NCBI RefSeq assembly: GCF_036588685.1
Contig: NC_086374.1
Coordinates: 27,768,886 to 27,832,885, forward strand
Direction of reading: 5' to 3'
DNA from: Mytilus trossulus
Lineage: Eukaryota; Mollusca; Bivalvia; Mytilida; Mytilidae
Length of the DNA stretch: 64,000 nt
This document shows, piece by piece, positions 1 through 12,000 of the stretch; positions within the stretch are counted from its first letter, which is position 1, and each line of letters starts with the position of its first letter. A program made the translations under genes and the position numbers. The notes beneath the pieces were generated by a model, which saw nothing but the letters and a program-made list of their open reading frames with translations, did no database searches and was not told the DNA's origin.

Positions 1-1121
1 TAGATTCAATGAAAACCTTTGAAATGTGTTTTTTTCCAAATTTTTATTGGAGGCAACTGCATTTAATTATAGCAACATTAAAATCACAAGAAAAAAAACA
101 TAAACTCCTGACTTCATGTATAAGTATGTTAAGTGGGTTTCAGATTTTTAAGTTAGGTATATAACAAACGTATAGTGAACTGTTATTGCCAATTCGAGTT
201 TTCGAGTTTTCGCCTTACCTAATTAAGGTGAAAACGCAAAGCCAAAAACGTAAAACGCGGATTCGAAATAGCAAAAAAGACGAAAAAGCTAAGTCGATAA
301 TGCGAAATAATTTCACTTCTCGTTTTCGCGTTTTCAACTTTAATGAAAAATTCGTATATCAAGTGTATCTTTTTAACTAGAATTTTACACGTAGTTGCAT
401 ACATAATTCCGTTGATATGAACAAACATATTTTTTTCAAAATAAAATATTCTATAAAATGTCAAACTAATTAAAAAAAAATGCAGACTATAAGGTATTTG
501 AAATAGTTTACTTACAAACCCATAGTTCAGGTTGTGATGTCAGCTTGTCGGGTGTACAGATCTCACAAAGTTTTGGCGGAGTCGTCATTGTAACTTATAA
601 AGAAATAAATATTTAAATAATTTTTTTTTAGTTTATATGCAAATCAATTATTCCATGTAAATTATTAACAAGGAATATGTAGGATTAACATTTACTTCTT
701 ATAGTAGTTTAGCGTATCGACAAACTAAGAGATTTTTACTGGTGTCAAAATAGAAAATTATCATTGGGGTTTCATAGAATGCGGATCAACCAAAGCAAAT
801 GGTTTGCATAATTAATTAATTATGATAGTTTGTTTTTTAGAAAAGATCTCTATAAACAGTAGGTAATATAGAAAATGAGACAACGTTTGTTTTAGTCTAT
901 GTTGTACAAAAATTAATTCATCTTACAAAGTTTTGTCTGTATCACTACTATTGCATCGTCGCATACATCAATGATCTTTATACATCTATATGTGTCATTA
1001 TTGGCCCCTCGTCTGAAACGAGAAATAAACGTCACATTATTAAAAGATAGAAAAAGCATACATTTTTAGTCTAAAAATCTCCAAAATGCTGAACTACGGG
1101 AAATTTGAAAACGGAAAGTCC
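1..1121. other. gene-free AT-rich stretch
   Basis: No exon with coding character and splice borders was recognised here. Positions 190-345 are rich in variants of the words cgagttttcg and cgttttcg, with a local hairpin at 207-236 (gttttcgcctta pairing with taaggtgaaaac). This looks like the debris of a short foldback element. Short open frames over it are explained by this low-complexity repeat. Confidence 0.5.
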
Positions 1122-1822
1122 CTTGTCATGACTTTTGTTATATTAAGCAGTGGTTTTGCTAATCTACAAACCATAAACCTACACGAGGTAAATGTATATC
1201 TTCGTACCGACCAGACGTGACTGCGATTTACACATCCCGCACAGCCAGGCGGTCGATCTGCTTTATAAAGGGTATTACTGCCGGACAGAATAATTATAGG
1301 GATTGCAATATTTCCACACCTCAGTAAACCCTGAGGTTTATAATTTTTGAAAGTGTCCCAAAATAAGTATAGGATTAGGGAAGAAGGATAAGGGGGAATC
1401 CCATACGATACAAAATTGACATGAAGTACTTAAAAATAACCGTAACCCAAAAGCGGATGCTTTCGTGGTAATAAGAAATCTAATTAGTTCATTGTGATAG
1501 GGGGATTTAGTTCAGAATATAGATTTAAATAAAAATAATGAAAACAACACTTTATGAATTTCATTCGTCTGAAGCACTTTTCTGGGTTTACCAGTATCTG
1601 GAAAGCTCAAGACCGAATATTTGAAAGGAAATTTTGTAAGAGAAAAAAAACACGAAACAGTTATAGAGCTAAAGTTAATGACCAAATGAACAGGAAATAA
1701 AAAACAAAACCCATTTGAGTTCAACCTTGTCAGAGGGACTGATATAACCTTATATACATGTAAAACAACAAATTTTGTAGATTAGCAAAACCACTGCTTA
1801 ATATAACAAAAGTCATGACAAG
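1122..1822. repeat. 701-bp unit bounded by perfect 49-bp inverted repeats
   Basis: The 49 bases at 1122-1170 are identical to the reverse complement of 1774-1822. The outer ends read cttgtcatgac, and the arms run inward through ttaagcagtggttttgc. The 603 bp between the arms has no recognisable coding sequence. Long identical terminal arms around a non-coding core suggest a non-autonomous DNA transposon or a recent inverted duplication. I see no clear target-site duplication outside the arms, so the class is open. Confidence 0.7.
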
Positions 1823-2302
1823 TTGCGATGAGGGAAAAACTTGCACGCCTCTTTGTAGCCTTACGAAATCGTGTTCTGAATTGACTATTAAAGGGATACA
1901 ATGTTCATGTTAAGGGATCGAATTAACAGTTCAACAAAACAGAACAATCGTTTCTAATTTCCCTCAAGTACATTATTTTACCTGTTTACAATGAAAGATC
2001 CAGATCTCTCAAAGCAAATTATCTTATTATTTTGCTGTGTTGATAATTCCAGTGTATACGGGTTTGGAGTAATAACCGTGTCGTTTGCAGCTTCATTATA
2101 AAAGAGGTTATCTTGTAGTTTGCAGGGATAAGAACAAAACCCACTGCCTAAAAACGAAAACGAAAAAGTTGAAATTACAAAACATGCATTATCTTATGTT
2201 AAATACTTATCATTTCTGTTCTATAGGAAAGTAACAAATTGTATGTAAAAGAATCTTGAATGTGACCTTTCAAATGAGCATTATCACCGGGTTTGTACTT
2301 AA

Positions 2303-2473
2303 ACAGGCAAATTTTGCTCACGTGAATTTCACATCAGATTCACGTGAAATTCACGTGAAATTTGTCACGTGAGTTTCATGTATAAGCTCGTTTGAGGTGA
2401 ATCTCACGTGAAAAATTTAACGTGAAATTCACGTGAATTTCACGTGATATTTACGTGAACAAAGTTTGCCTGT
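2303..2473. mobile_element. palindromic MITE packed with CACGTG E-boxes
   Basis: The element starts acaggcaaa and ends with its reverse complement (tttgcctgt). It is flanked by a probable 8-bp target duplication, gtacttaa at 2295-2302 and gtacataa at 2474-2481 (7 of 8 match). Inside are seven CACGTG hexamers, mostly in the frame tcacgtgaaatt, arranged as mutually inverted copies so that the whole can fold back on itself. An 8-bp duplication is usual for hAT-type elements. No coding capacity is seen. Confidence 0.75.
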
Positions 2474-3581
2474 GTACATAAGTAACACGTCAGTTATGTG
2501 CCAGATATGGAGCACTGTCTTCCTACCCTTCCAGCGTACCTAATACTTTTTGGCTGAGTTGTTGTTCCGTCATTAGTTTTCTATTTTGTATTCTGCTGTT
2601 TGTCGTAAACTTGCTAATATATTCAGTTTATGAGAAAATATTTTAAAACGTTTTATGTAAAATACCTAAGTTTATGGATTATGGCATTTGAATTAATTTT
2701 CAACATTTTTTTCGTTAATTTTTTCAAAGATAATATGCATTCAAGTTAAAAGAAATGATAATCAAACAGTGGAAAATGTATTCTTTCAAAAAACATACAT
2801 ATTTGCGTAAAGCATCTCACACTGAAATAAAACCGGTTTTATAAAGGAATCATATCAACATGACATCAACACATATTTCGTAAACATGAAAATAAGATTA
2901 AAAACCTGCTGATGCTGGTGGATCTAACAGCAATCCGTGACAAGAAACAAACAATATTGGTAACAATAGACTCATTCTTCTCGTGGAAAGTAAGTGCAAA
3001 TGTCTCAATATTGACACGTATTATGTAATAGATTACTACCTGTGCAGACAGTTCCTTGCAAAGTTCAGGGATTGTCTGTCTCGTAACTAAAAGATAATGT
3101 GGGGGCATTAGGTTCTGAAGTAAACTTTGAAGGATTCGTCAATGTTAAATTATGAAATCAACAATTCCTAACAGAGTCTACCTTAACTATACCATATTCA
3201 ACAGTTACAAAATTTAAGTTAATCTTTATTGTAGAAAACCACAACTTTAGACTAATTGTTCGAGTGCATACTAACATTGTGGCGTACCTGCATTGTTCTA
3301 TCATAAGGTTCTTTGCCCGACTAATATCCAATACTCATCTAACCAGTCAAATTAGTGCTTTGTATGAAACTGATTTGAACTTATTGGTCAGTATACCATT
3401 CAGTAAAGTTAGTAGTTAGACTAATGCTCTGATTGTTCCCGCGACAATCCATTCAGTATGATTAATTGCACTGGTCACCACCCAGAATTATCATCTAATA
3501 CAATCAAGTGCCAATACTTTGGCTTTGGTTTCCCGCAGTGAGATATATCCAGTATTTTCACTGATTGGCCTCCTCCAACCC
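2474..3581. other. intergenic, nothing recognised
   Basis: AT-rich unique-looking sequence. I see no exon, RNA gene or clear repeat structure here. A short minus-strand frame near 2866-3108 has no domain character or splice support. Confidence 0.5.
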
Positions 3582-3750
3582 CTATTATTCATCCCATCCA
3601 ATATAGTCAATGCCTCTGCCTAAATAATTCATCCCAACCAAAATAGTCAATATCCAGCCCCCAATTATTATTCATCTCATCCAATATACTAGTTCTCAAT
3701 TCCCCTGTCTCAATTATTCATCCCATCCAATATACTAGTTATCAATGCGA
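3582..3750 (+). repeat. short degenerate tandem array (ttattcatcccatccaatat)
   Basis: The phrase ttattcatcccatccaatat followed by agtcaat or actagtt recurs about four times at spacings of roughly 50-65 bp, with substitutions between copies. It is a small imperfect minisatellite with no coding content. Confidence 0.65.
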
Positions 3751-3863
3751 ATCCTTTTTGTCAGTTATTGTAGGTGATATCTATAAGCCTTACAAAAATT
3801 CGAGGAAAATTAAAAAAAACGAATGGACAACAACTGTCATGTTCCTGACTAGGTTAGTAAAAT

Positions 3864-4070
3864 AACAAAATATTAAAACTCGAGGAAAATTCAAAATGGA
3901 AAGTCCCGAATCAAATGGCAAAATCAAAGGATAAAACACATCAAACGAATGGACAACAACTGTCATATTCCTGACTAAATACAGGCATTCTCAAATATAG
4001 AAAATGGGAATTGAACCTGGTTTTATAGCGCTAAACCTCAAATGTTTTAGACTATGCAGACCACAACACC
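3864..4070 (+). repeat. dispersed repeat copy (gaaagtccc family)
   Basis: Contains the stretch aaaatggaaagtcccgaatc followed by aatggcaaaatcaaagg and acaacaactgtcatattcc. A reverse-orientation copy of its start lies near 30390-30470 and a partial copy near 46785-46845. I recognise these phrases as a family very abundant in mussel DNA. A partial duplicate of the same phrase sits just upstream at 3800-3850. Confidence 0.65.
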
Positions 4071-4343
4071 ACACAAAAACAGCCATTGTGACAATAAAGA
4101 GGAAGAAGACTTAGTGTGGTACTGCACTGAATAGATGGCCATATAGGAGCTGGGAAGGGATAAATTGTTTGACACTTATTATGCTGGATAGATCGCAATG
4201 AATGTTCCTATAATTATTCATACAGCAAAATTAGTGTCAATCATTTATCACTGTTTTTGAGAAATGGGAATGTTATATTAGTGGCAATTTGTCACGACTC
4301 GGGGCGATGTTTAGATTGGGTCACATTGTAATATTAATGACAC

Positions 4344-5035
4344 TTAATTACTTGTACAATAATTCGCTTTTAGCAGCAAGTTTGGTTCAAATTCGTCAAA
4401 ATAGGATAAGAACATCGTTGATGAATTATTCATTTTGTCAGTAAACAATTCTACCTCATTGAACTTGTATTCATGTGACCTGAGACTACTATACGTAATC
4501 TCAGATGTGACCTTTAATTTTACCACTGTATTCTGCATTTCGTGAATCATTTTGATTGGTAGTTATCAAAGGTACCAGGATTATAATTTAGTACGCCAGA
4601 CGCACGTTTCGTCTACATAAGACTCATCAGTGATGCTCATATCAAAATATTTATAAAGCCAAACAAGTACAAAAATAGAGAGCTTTGAGGATTCAAAATT
4701 CCCCCAAATTGTGTCAAATATGGCTACGGTAATCTATGCCTGGGATAAGAAAATTGTTAGTTTTTCAATAAATTTAAAGTTTAGAAAACCGGAAATTTAT
4801 AAAAATTACCACATTATTGATATTCATGTCAACACCAAAGTATTGACTACTGGGCTGGTGATACCCTCGGGGACGAATCGTCCATCAGCAGTTGCATCGA
4901 TCCAGTGGTGTAAATAGTTATCAAAGGTACCAGGATTATAATTTAGTACGCCAGACGCGCGTTTCGTAGATACATATAAGACTCATCAGTCACGCTCATA
5001 TCCAAAAAATATTTATAAAGCCAAACAAAAGGGAT
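4344..5035 (+). repeat. cluster of dispersed repeats (two direct copies)
   Basis: Two direct copies of one family lie at about 4560-4690 and 4915-5030. Each begins agttatcaaaggtaccagg, carries acgccagacgc and gtttcgt, and ends near aatatttataaagccaaaca. Between them, 4850-4915 carries ggtgataccctcggggacga, a module that also precedes this family at 59316. A separate repeat at 4369-4540 resembles 6590-6680 and 37275-37390. Other copies of the main family are at 6896-7080 (+), 29860-30045 (-), 36400-36455 (-) and 59316-59480 (+). Confidence 0.75.
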
Positions 5036-6365
5036 GAACTTTCAAGTAAATTCCTGACCTTAAAAATTTACAATTGTTTTCAATATGGGCCAAATAATGG
5101 CTCAGATCATGATACATTTTCTTTCAACTAGTTATTAAACTAGTTAAGTCTGCTGTTTACTTGTTACAGCAAACTTTACTTATTCAAGATTTTTTGTTTA
5201 GATATGTGTAAACTTTATTATGATATACCGATTTGGTATTAGTCCGGATTATAATCAATGACATCCTAATTTAGTCTGAAATATGTCAAACACTGAAGAC
5301 CATAGTTCGATGAGCTACTTAGAGAATTAAAAATAATATGAACTGACAAATTTCATCATGTGCAAACATGGAGACTCCGGAGGATCCTAGGGTAAGTTTA
5401 AGTTTAAGTTGGAAAATTTAAAGTGTTTTACGGACATATGACGGTTTGTCTGTTTTGTCATTTGATTCCCTTTTCACCGACTTAACACACCCACATTTAT
5501 TTATTCGTGAAAGATGATAAATAATTGTGTTACTATGACAAAACTTTATTTTTAATGTTTAACTGCTATCTGTATTGTGGATACTTTCCAGCACATCAGC
5601 AATGTGACGTATCTCTAATCCTAATTACACACATTTTATATTTCCATAAGATCTTCTTGTCAGTGTTTCTTCCTTTATAGATAGAATGTTCATTGGTTGA
5701 GGGATATTATTGTTAGTGGTACATGTAGTAGTAGGCACATGTGCACGTAAATGACCTTAAAGATAAGAGAACAAAAATAAAACGAACTGTAAATGGTCAC
5801 CTTTGTAATGTTCTGATATTTAACGTATATTCAAATAGTTTTAGCAGGAAATGCTACTAATTTATAACCTTTTTTTTTTTAAATGGGTAAACTCTAAAAG
5901 AGTTTACAACATTTTGAGATAAAGAGTTATGTTTGTCTTCATCTTTATTTCTGGAACAAAATGATTTGACCTCAGACCTAAATACCATAAGGATTCGTCC
6001 AAATACGATTGCGTTAAAAAAATGTTGTCAACCCTGAGAAAAAACATCAGAAACATTTTTGAATGATTTTTGTATTAGCAACGATTTAATGATAGCATAT
6101 TCAACGATATATGATCTGAATAAGGTTGTTAAAAAATGTCCTTTTCTTGGCATTTAAGGGACACCAGCTAAGATTTATATAAAGAATTGACATACGATTC
6201 TTTTTGTTTCAAGTATTGATAAAAAGGGAATTATAAAATAATAATTCGTTATAGGCAGTCCATAACTTTGGCCAAAATTTTTCAAAAAGTAAGCTGGTCT
6301 TTTTGCTTTGTGATGTTACATTAATATTTCTCATTTTTTATAAATAGATTTGACCTTTGGTTTTC
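5036..6365. other. intergenic, nothing recognised
   Basis: AT-rich sequence without a recognisable exon, repeat array or RNA gene. Homopolymer T runs occur near 5869-5881. Confidence 0.45.
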
Positions 6366-6535
6366 CTGTTTGAATGAGTTCACACTTGTCATGTTTGGGA
6401 CCCTTTATAGCTTGCTGTTCGGTACGAGTCAAGGCTCCATGTTGAAGACCGTGCTTTGATCTATAAAGATTTACTATTCCAAATGGTGACTTGATTGAAG
6501 AGTTGTCTTATTGACACTCATATCACATCTCCTTA
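6366..6535 (-). repeat. dispersed repeat copy, reverse orientation
   Basis: Reading the minus strand gives the phrases aggagatgtgatatgagtgtc, then a run matching ggtcaaagcacggtcttcaac, then agcaagctataaagggtccc. The same family is visible on the plus strand at 32110-32200 and inside the insertion at 33690-34400. It is a known type of abundant mussel interspersed repeat, and no gene is implied. Confidence 0.6.
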
Positions 6536-6589
6536 TATCTATAAACATCGCTGATGTTTATTATTGACTAACAAGTGAATAACGTAACC

Positions 6590-6680
6590 TCAATGAATCT
6601 GTATTCATGTAACCTGAGACTACTATAACACATATAGTAGTCTCAGATGTAACCATCAACTTAACCCGTACTGAGCTAGA
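6590..6680. repeat. repeat copy with a 14-bp hairpin
   Basis: Similar to 4458-4540 (tgtattcatgt, cctgagactacta, ctcagatgt). This copy carries a perfect hairpin, ctgagactactata pairing with tatagtagtctcag across a 5-base loop, around 6616-6648. The 4.5 kb copy has the decayed equivalent. Confidence 0.6.
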
Positions 6681-6895
6681 TATCGTTAACGCATGAGCCA
6701 GGCGTTTTCAGCATTTTTTTATAACCTACGTCATTTTGAAATATAAGAATTGTAGAATTGTTTGTGTACGGCTTTTTTAAATGTATAAAGTTCTAGATTG
6801 TTATACTTAAATCAGAATAGATTGATGTGATTCTTTTACAGCATAATTATGCTGATGAAGGATATCTGTTATTAACATTTAATGTTTCCTTTTCA

Positions 6896-7080
6896 AATAG
6901 TTATCAAAGGTACCTCGATTAGCATTAAGTACGTCAGATGCGCGTTTCTATATAAGAACCATCAGTGACGCTCAAATCAAAATATTTATAAAGCCAAACA
7001 AGTACAAAGTTGAAGAGCATTGAGGATCCAAAAATTCAAAAAGTTTTGCTAAATACGGCTAATGTTATCTATACCTGGTA
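6896..7080 (+). repeat. dispersed repeat copy (tatcaaaggtacc family)
   Basis: Starts tagttatcaaaggtacctcg, carries acgtcagatgcgcgtttc and runs through aatatttataaagccaaaca to the 3' part ggatccaaaaattcaaaaag. It is the same family as the copies at 4560 and 4915, more diverged at its start. Confidence 0.7.
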
Positions 7081-7319
7081 TAAGAAATCCTTAGTTCATA
7101 ATTGTTTTGCACACTTTTTAGGCGTTTGTATATCATATATATCTAATATCCAAGCTAAAAGGCATGAATTTGACTGATACTATGAATTAAAATGACAAAC
7201 AGATAGAGCTCTAGACATGATGATAGTTTAAAGGCACTGAAATGATTAACACGATTACTAAAAATTATAATTGAAAAAATAGAATTCTAAAAATTGTCAT
7301 GATATCTTGATAATATGGG

Positions 7320-7580
7320 CCAGTTTTAATAGTATATAATGTCTCTGATAATACCAGAGACATATACTTATGTGTCTCTGATAATACTTATAGACAGAGA
7401 CATATAATACAAAAGAAGACCGTGACATCATCGGTTAGACGTAAGGGTGTTAACAGTTTCCATAATCATGCATCATTCTATAATTTAGATGTATAATTGA
7501 AGTATAAGGATTTTTTGAGATACTACCACTCGATACTACTGCCAGAGACATGCATATAATACATTGTATTATATGTCTCT
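7320..7580. repeat. cluster of gtctctgata / agagacatata words
   Basis: The word gtctctg and its complement cagagac recur at least seven times in about 250 bp, several times next to tataata. The far end has a hairpin in tataatacattgtattata. It looks like a degraded palindromic element. Boundaries are uncertain. Confidence 0.45.
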
Positions 7581-7737
7581 GCTACTGCTTAGCCGTAACT
7601 TATAGGTGTATAAACTGTATATCTTTTTAACCTTTAACTTTATACAAATATGAAAGCAGCGGCTAATGATAAGAACTACTAGCCGTCCACATGCTGACAA
7701 ATCTGTAATGTTTTCGTCCAGACACCACATTTCTAAG

Positions 7738-8273
7738 AGGGTGGTAAAGGGGGGCCCTGAACACGGAAACACGTGAAATAAAAATCGTAAAAACGTTGCA
7801 CGGAAAATAAAAATCGGAAAAAACGAAGCACGAGAAATAAAATCGTACATATTAACGGAAAAAATTAAAATAATTTAGTAATGATGCAGCCGTTCTTTGA
7901 TACCATCTTGTCAATATAAAATGGACATGATGACCCTACAGTCACCTTTTAGCGTACGCTACTTGCAACTGATTTGAAAGAAAAATATTATTCATAAATG
8001 TAATTTGATATCAATTAAATATTCTTGGAACCATAACTTAAAACAATCTCCGGACTGACTTTGAATTAGTTCCGGTTTACTTTTTAATCAAATGCGGGAC
8101 AAACACGAGAAATTAACAGTTCCGACACGAAACACGGAAAATAAATAAAGGAGAACACGAGGCACGCACGTCGAACCAAACACGAGAAAACGAGAAATAA
8201 AACTTCAAAACACGAAAACACGTGAACTAAAAAGGCCGAAAACGTTGCACGAAAATAACCCTTTACCACCCCC
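7738..8273. mobile_element. 536-bp non-autonomous DNA transposon
   Basis: Ends are agggtggtaaaggg and, as reverse complement on the right, ggggtggtaaaggg (13 of 14 match). The flanking duplication is ttctaag at 7731-7737 and 8274-8280 (8 bp with one mismatch if the outer base is counted), as for hAT elements. Internally, a module containing acacgtgaa, then about 20 bases later aacgttgcacg and aaaata, occurs in the same orientation near both ends (about 7755-7805 and 8208-8258). No transposase frame is present. Confidence 0.7.
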
Positions 8274-8589
8274 TTCTAAGGTAACCTGGAATAAGTAAGT
8301 AAGGTAAAGTAATATTATTTGTTAACAAAAACGGAATGTTTGCAAATTTTTAAAAAGTTCTCTCATCAAATTAATATTTGCTTTTAGTTTCAGACAACCA
8401 TCTGACAGACTAAAATGAAATTTGCACATATTGAAAATAGTTCTTATAGACTAGATACAAATGAGTACGGCTTGAGAACTTAATAGACTATATTACCACT
8501 GTAGCCTAATACATAAGGATGACACACACAAGTTATTGAAACGTAATCCGGCCTATGGGTTCCTTTATGTTACATGTGTACGGATCTCA

Positions 8590-9048
8590 ATGTCATATTA
8601 TGAGGTTCTCCCACACTGGGAGGAAAAGTTTTCAGCAAAAGGATTTATACATGTGAAAGATAACTCAGAAAATCAATATTCTCAACATAATTGGGATTAC
8701 CAAAATTATTATCATCAATATCCATATTATTATGATCATCACAACTCATATTATATAAATAATTATGGAACTGTAAATGAGAGTCATAGTGATTCAGAAA
8801 GTAGATGTGATTATGAAAATCAATGGTTTCAAGATACGTCTCCGGACAATACTCAAACTGTTACTCATTCGAATCTTATTGATGTATTAGCGTCAGACAA
8901 CCAAGTAAGGACAAATTGTGATTCACAAAGTAATCAACCTAGGGACTATTTGGGACAAAATTTATATTTCCAAAGTAATAACATTGCCAAAACTTTACAT
9001 GGAAATAATTTTTTATGGAAAACAAGCCTCAGTGTCCAACCGACATAA
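8590..9048 (+). CDS. LINE ORF1-like Asn/Tyr/Gln/His-rich protein
   Basis: The first ATG in this open frame is at 8590, although the frame is open from 8536. The predicted product is about 152 residues. After a short ordinary N-terminus (MSYYEVLPHWEEKF), it becomes strongly enriched in Tyr, Asn, His and Gln (tracts such as NYYHQYPYYYDHH), followed by a polar stretch. No CCHC knuckle or RRM is visible, so the nucleic-acid chaperone role usual for LINE ORF1 is inferred only from position. The frame overlaps the start of the long ORF by 34 nt in another frame, so translation of the second product would need reinitiation or frameshifting. It could instead be an N-terminal part of ORF2 separated by a frameshift. 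Confidence 0.6.
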   Translation: MSYYEVLPHWEEKFSAKGFIHVKDNSENQYSQHNWDYQNYYHQYPYYYDHHNSYYINNYGTVNESHSDSESRCDYENQWFQDTSPDNTQTVTHSNLIDVLASDNQVRTNCDSQSNQPRDYLGQNLYFQSNNIAKTLHGNNFLWKTSLSVQPT

Positions 9049-12000
9049 TGGAACAATTAAATCATGAAAGTAGAGAGGATGATAAAAAGAAAGAACTTAA
9101 TATTTTAACTTTTAATTGTAAAAATATACAAACATGCGGTATGTTTTTTGATAAACTTTTTAAATCAACAGATATATTTTTAATTCAAGAACATTGGCTG
9201 TTTAATTTTCAACTGAATTTACTTAATGAACTTCATCAAAATATTTGTGGAATTGGAAAAGCGGTCGATGATAAAGATCCAATAAATCCAACCAATTTAC
9301 CTCGTGGTTATGGGGGAACAGGAATTTTATGGAGAAAAGACCTTGACAATTTTATTAATCCGTTAGATATTGGAAACGATAGAATTTGCTGTGTTGAACT
9401 TTTAGGATCTTCAAAGCTACTCCTAGTATCTGTTTATTTACCATGTAAAGGAACACCATCTGACTCATTAGAATTTTATAACTGTATAGACCAACTACAT
9501 GAAATCGTTCAAAGTTATAGCGACTCTCACTCTATTATAATTGGTGGCGATTTTAACGAAAATATTTTAAGTAAAATAGATACGAGAAGAAACAAATATT
9601 TAGTAGACTTTTTGAATGAAAATAGTTTATATACTGAAGAAAATGGTATTACTTTTGTAAATTGTAGTGGTAAAGGAACTTCAACTATTGACTTTTTACT
9701 TTTTAAACAAGATTTTAAAGAGAATGTGATCAGTATGGAAACAATGGACAATGTAGCTACTAACGTGTCTGATCATTTTCCTGTTAAAGCAAAATTGAAA
9801 TATATCATCAATGCTAAAGAAAAACTGAAATGTTCAAATTCAAATATTCTACCCTCTGGAAAAACTCCATGGAAAAAAATAGATAAAGACGCATATAAAA
9901 CTTTAGTTGAAAATGGATTAGATAATTTTTCATCATCTTTAGAAAATAAATATGAAGTGGATATTGCTTTTCAAAATATGAACAGTTTACTCTTCAATTC
10001 AGCAAAAAGTTGTTGTCCAACTCCTCGAAAAAGATATAGAAAACCAAAATTAAAAGTAATGAATGAAGATATTTCTGGCGCAATTGCAATGAAAAAAAAG
10101 GCTTTTTATCAATGGAAGATTAATGGGCGGTCGGAAGATCCAAGGAATGAACTTTATATTCAGAAAAAAGAGACAACTTATAATTTACGTAAACACTGTC
10201 GCAAGGCAGTTGCGATGAATAGAATCGATGAAAGAGAAAAAATAATGGAAGCAAATATCAAAAACAAAAATTCATTTTATAGACTTATTAAAAAACAGAG
10301 GGGAAGATTAAGTAATCATATAGATGAACTATCTGTAGGAGACACAGTGTATAGTACAGAAAACAACATTTTAAGTGGATGGAAACATCATTTTGAAAAT
10401 TTAACAAAAAATTCTATTCATGAACATTTTGATAACAAATATCAACAAAAGATCGAACAAGAATATATTGATATAATTGACATTTGTAGAGCTATGTTTC
10501 AGCACCAAAGTATTACTGAAAATGAAATAGTAGAAGCTTTGAAGTTATTAAATTTAAATAAATCACCAGATATATTTGGAGTTTCAACTGAAAACTTATT
10601 ATATGGAGGACAATCTCTTATTTATCACCTTAAAGAACTCTTGGATAGTACTTTTAGACTTTGTTATATACCAGACGAACAGAAATTAGGGATAGTAATT
10701 CCGCTCTTTAAGAATAAAGGAAGTTGTAAAGACAGTAAAAATTATCGTGGAATAACAATTACTCCAACATTATCCAAACTCATTGAGGCTGTTTTAAAGA
10801 TCAGAATTAATCCTGACATTATAAAATATCAAAATCCATTACAACGTGGCTTTACTAAAAGAACAGCACCATTAAACTGCTCTTTTATTATAGAAGAATA
10901 TCACAAGGAATGTATCGAGTTAAATGATCAAATAATAATAACTATGCTTGATGCAAAATCTGCATTCGATGCTGTTAAACATGCTGGGCTTATCAGAAGA
11001 TTATATCAAATGAAAATTCCGGAACAATCAATTTTAATTATTGATAATCTATATAAAAATGCTGTTTCTTGTGTTAAATGGAATAATCAAATATCGGACA
11101 CTTTTAGAATAGAACAAGGCGTAAGACAAGGAGGGACTCTTAGTGCAGACTTGTACAAAATCTATATAAATACACTTTTAGACATTTTAGCTGATTCAGG
11201 ATATGGAGGCAAAATTGGATCTATTTCTTGTTGTGCTCCTACTTGCGCAGATGATTTAGCCATTCTTAGTAACTGTCCGTATGAAACGCAAATTTTAATT
11301 GATATGGCCTTTGATTTTAGTAAACGTGAGGCATACTTACTACAACCAGCAAAAAGTTGTGTTATACAGTCTAAATCACGTCACCATGAGAAAGTAAATG
11401 AAAATTTTTGGAATTTAGGCAATTCTGTTCTTCCAACTTCTAATAAAGCAACACATATAGGAATATGTCGTACAGACGATGATTCATGTAAAGCAACAAT
11501 AGATGAGAATTTAAAGAAAGCAAGAAGGACACTATATAGTTTAATGGGGGTTGGACTTTATGGCGAAAATGGACTAGATCCACAAACTTCAATGTCAATA
11601 ATGAATACTTATATTATACCGATAATGTTTTATGGATTGGAAATAGTAATCCCTAGAGGAAGATGTTTAGAAACTTTAAATATCCAATTTAAGAAGTTCT
11701 TGAAACAATTGTTATCTTTACCAAAAACAGTAGCAGATCCTGCTATATATATGATTTCTGGGATGTTACCTGTAGAAGCTCAAATAGATGTAAAAATTTT
11801 AACTTTTTATGGAAATATTACTAGACAAGGAAAAAATTCTATTGAATGGCAACTAGCGGAAAGGCAATTAAATGTTAAATCTATTAATAGTAATAGTTGG
11901 TTTAGTTTACTGAGGAAAATATTTTTGAAATATGAACTTAATGATCCTGCACAATACTTAGTTAATCCAATTAGTAAATACCAATGGAAAAGGGAAATAA

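Noticed and set aside
7569..8269. Minus-strand open frames of 60-93 codons
   Set aside because: They fall on the subterminal repeats of the 536-bp transposon and have repetitive, domain-free translations.
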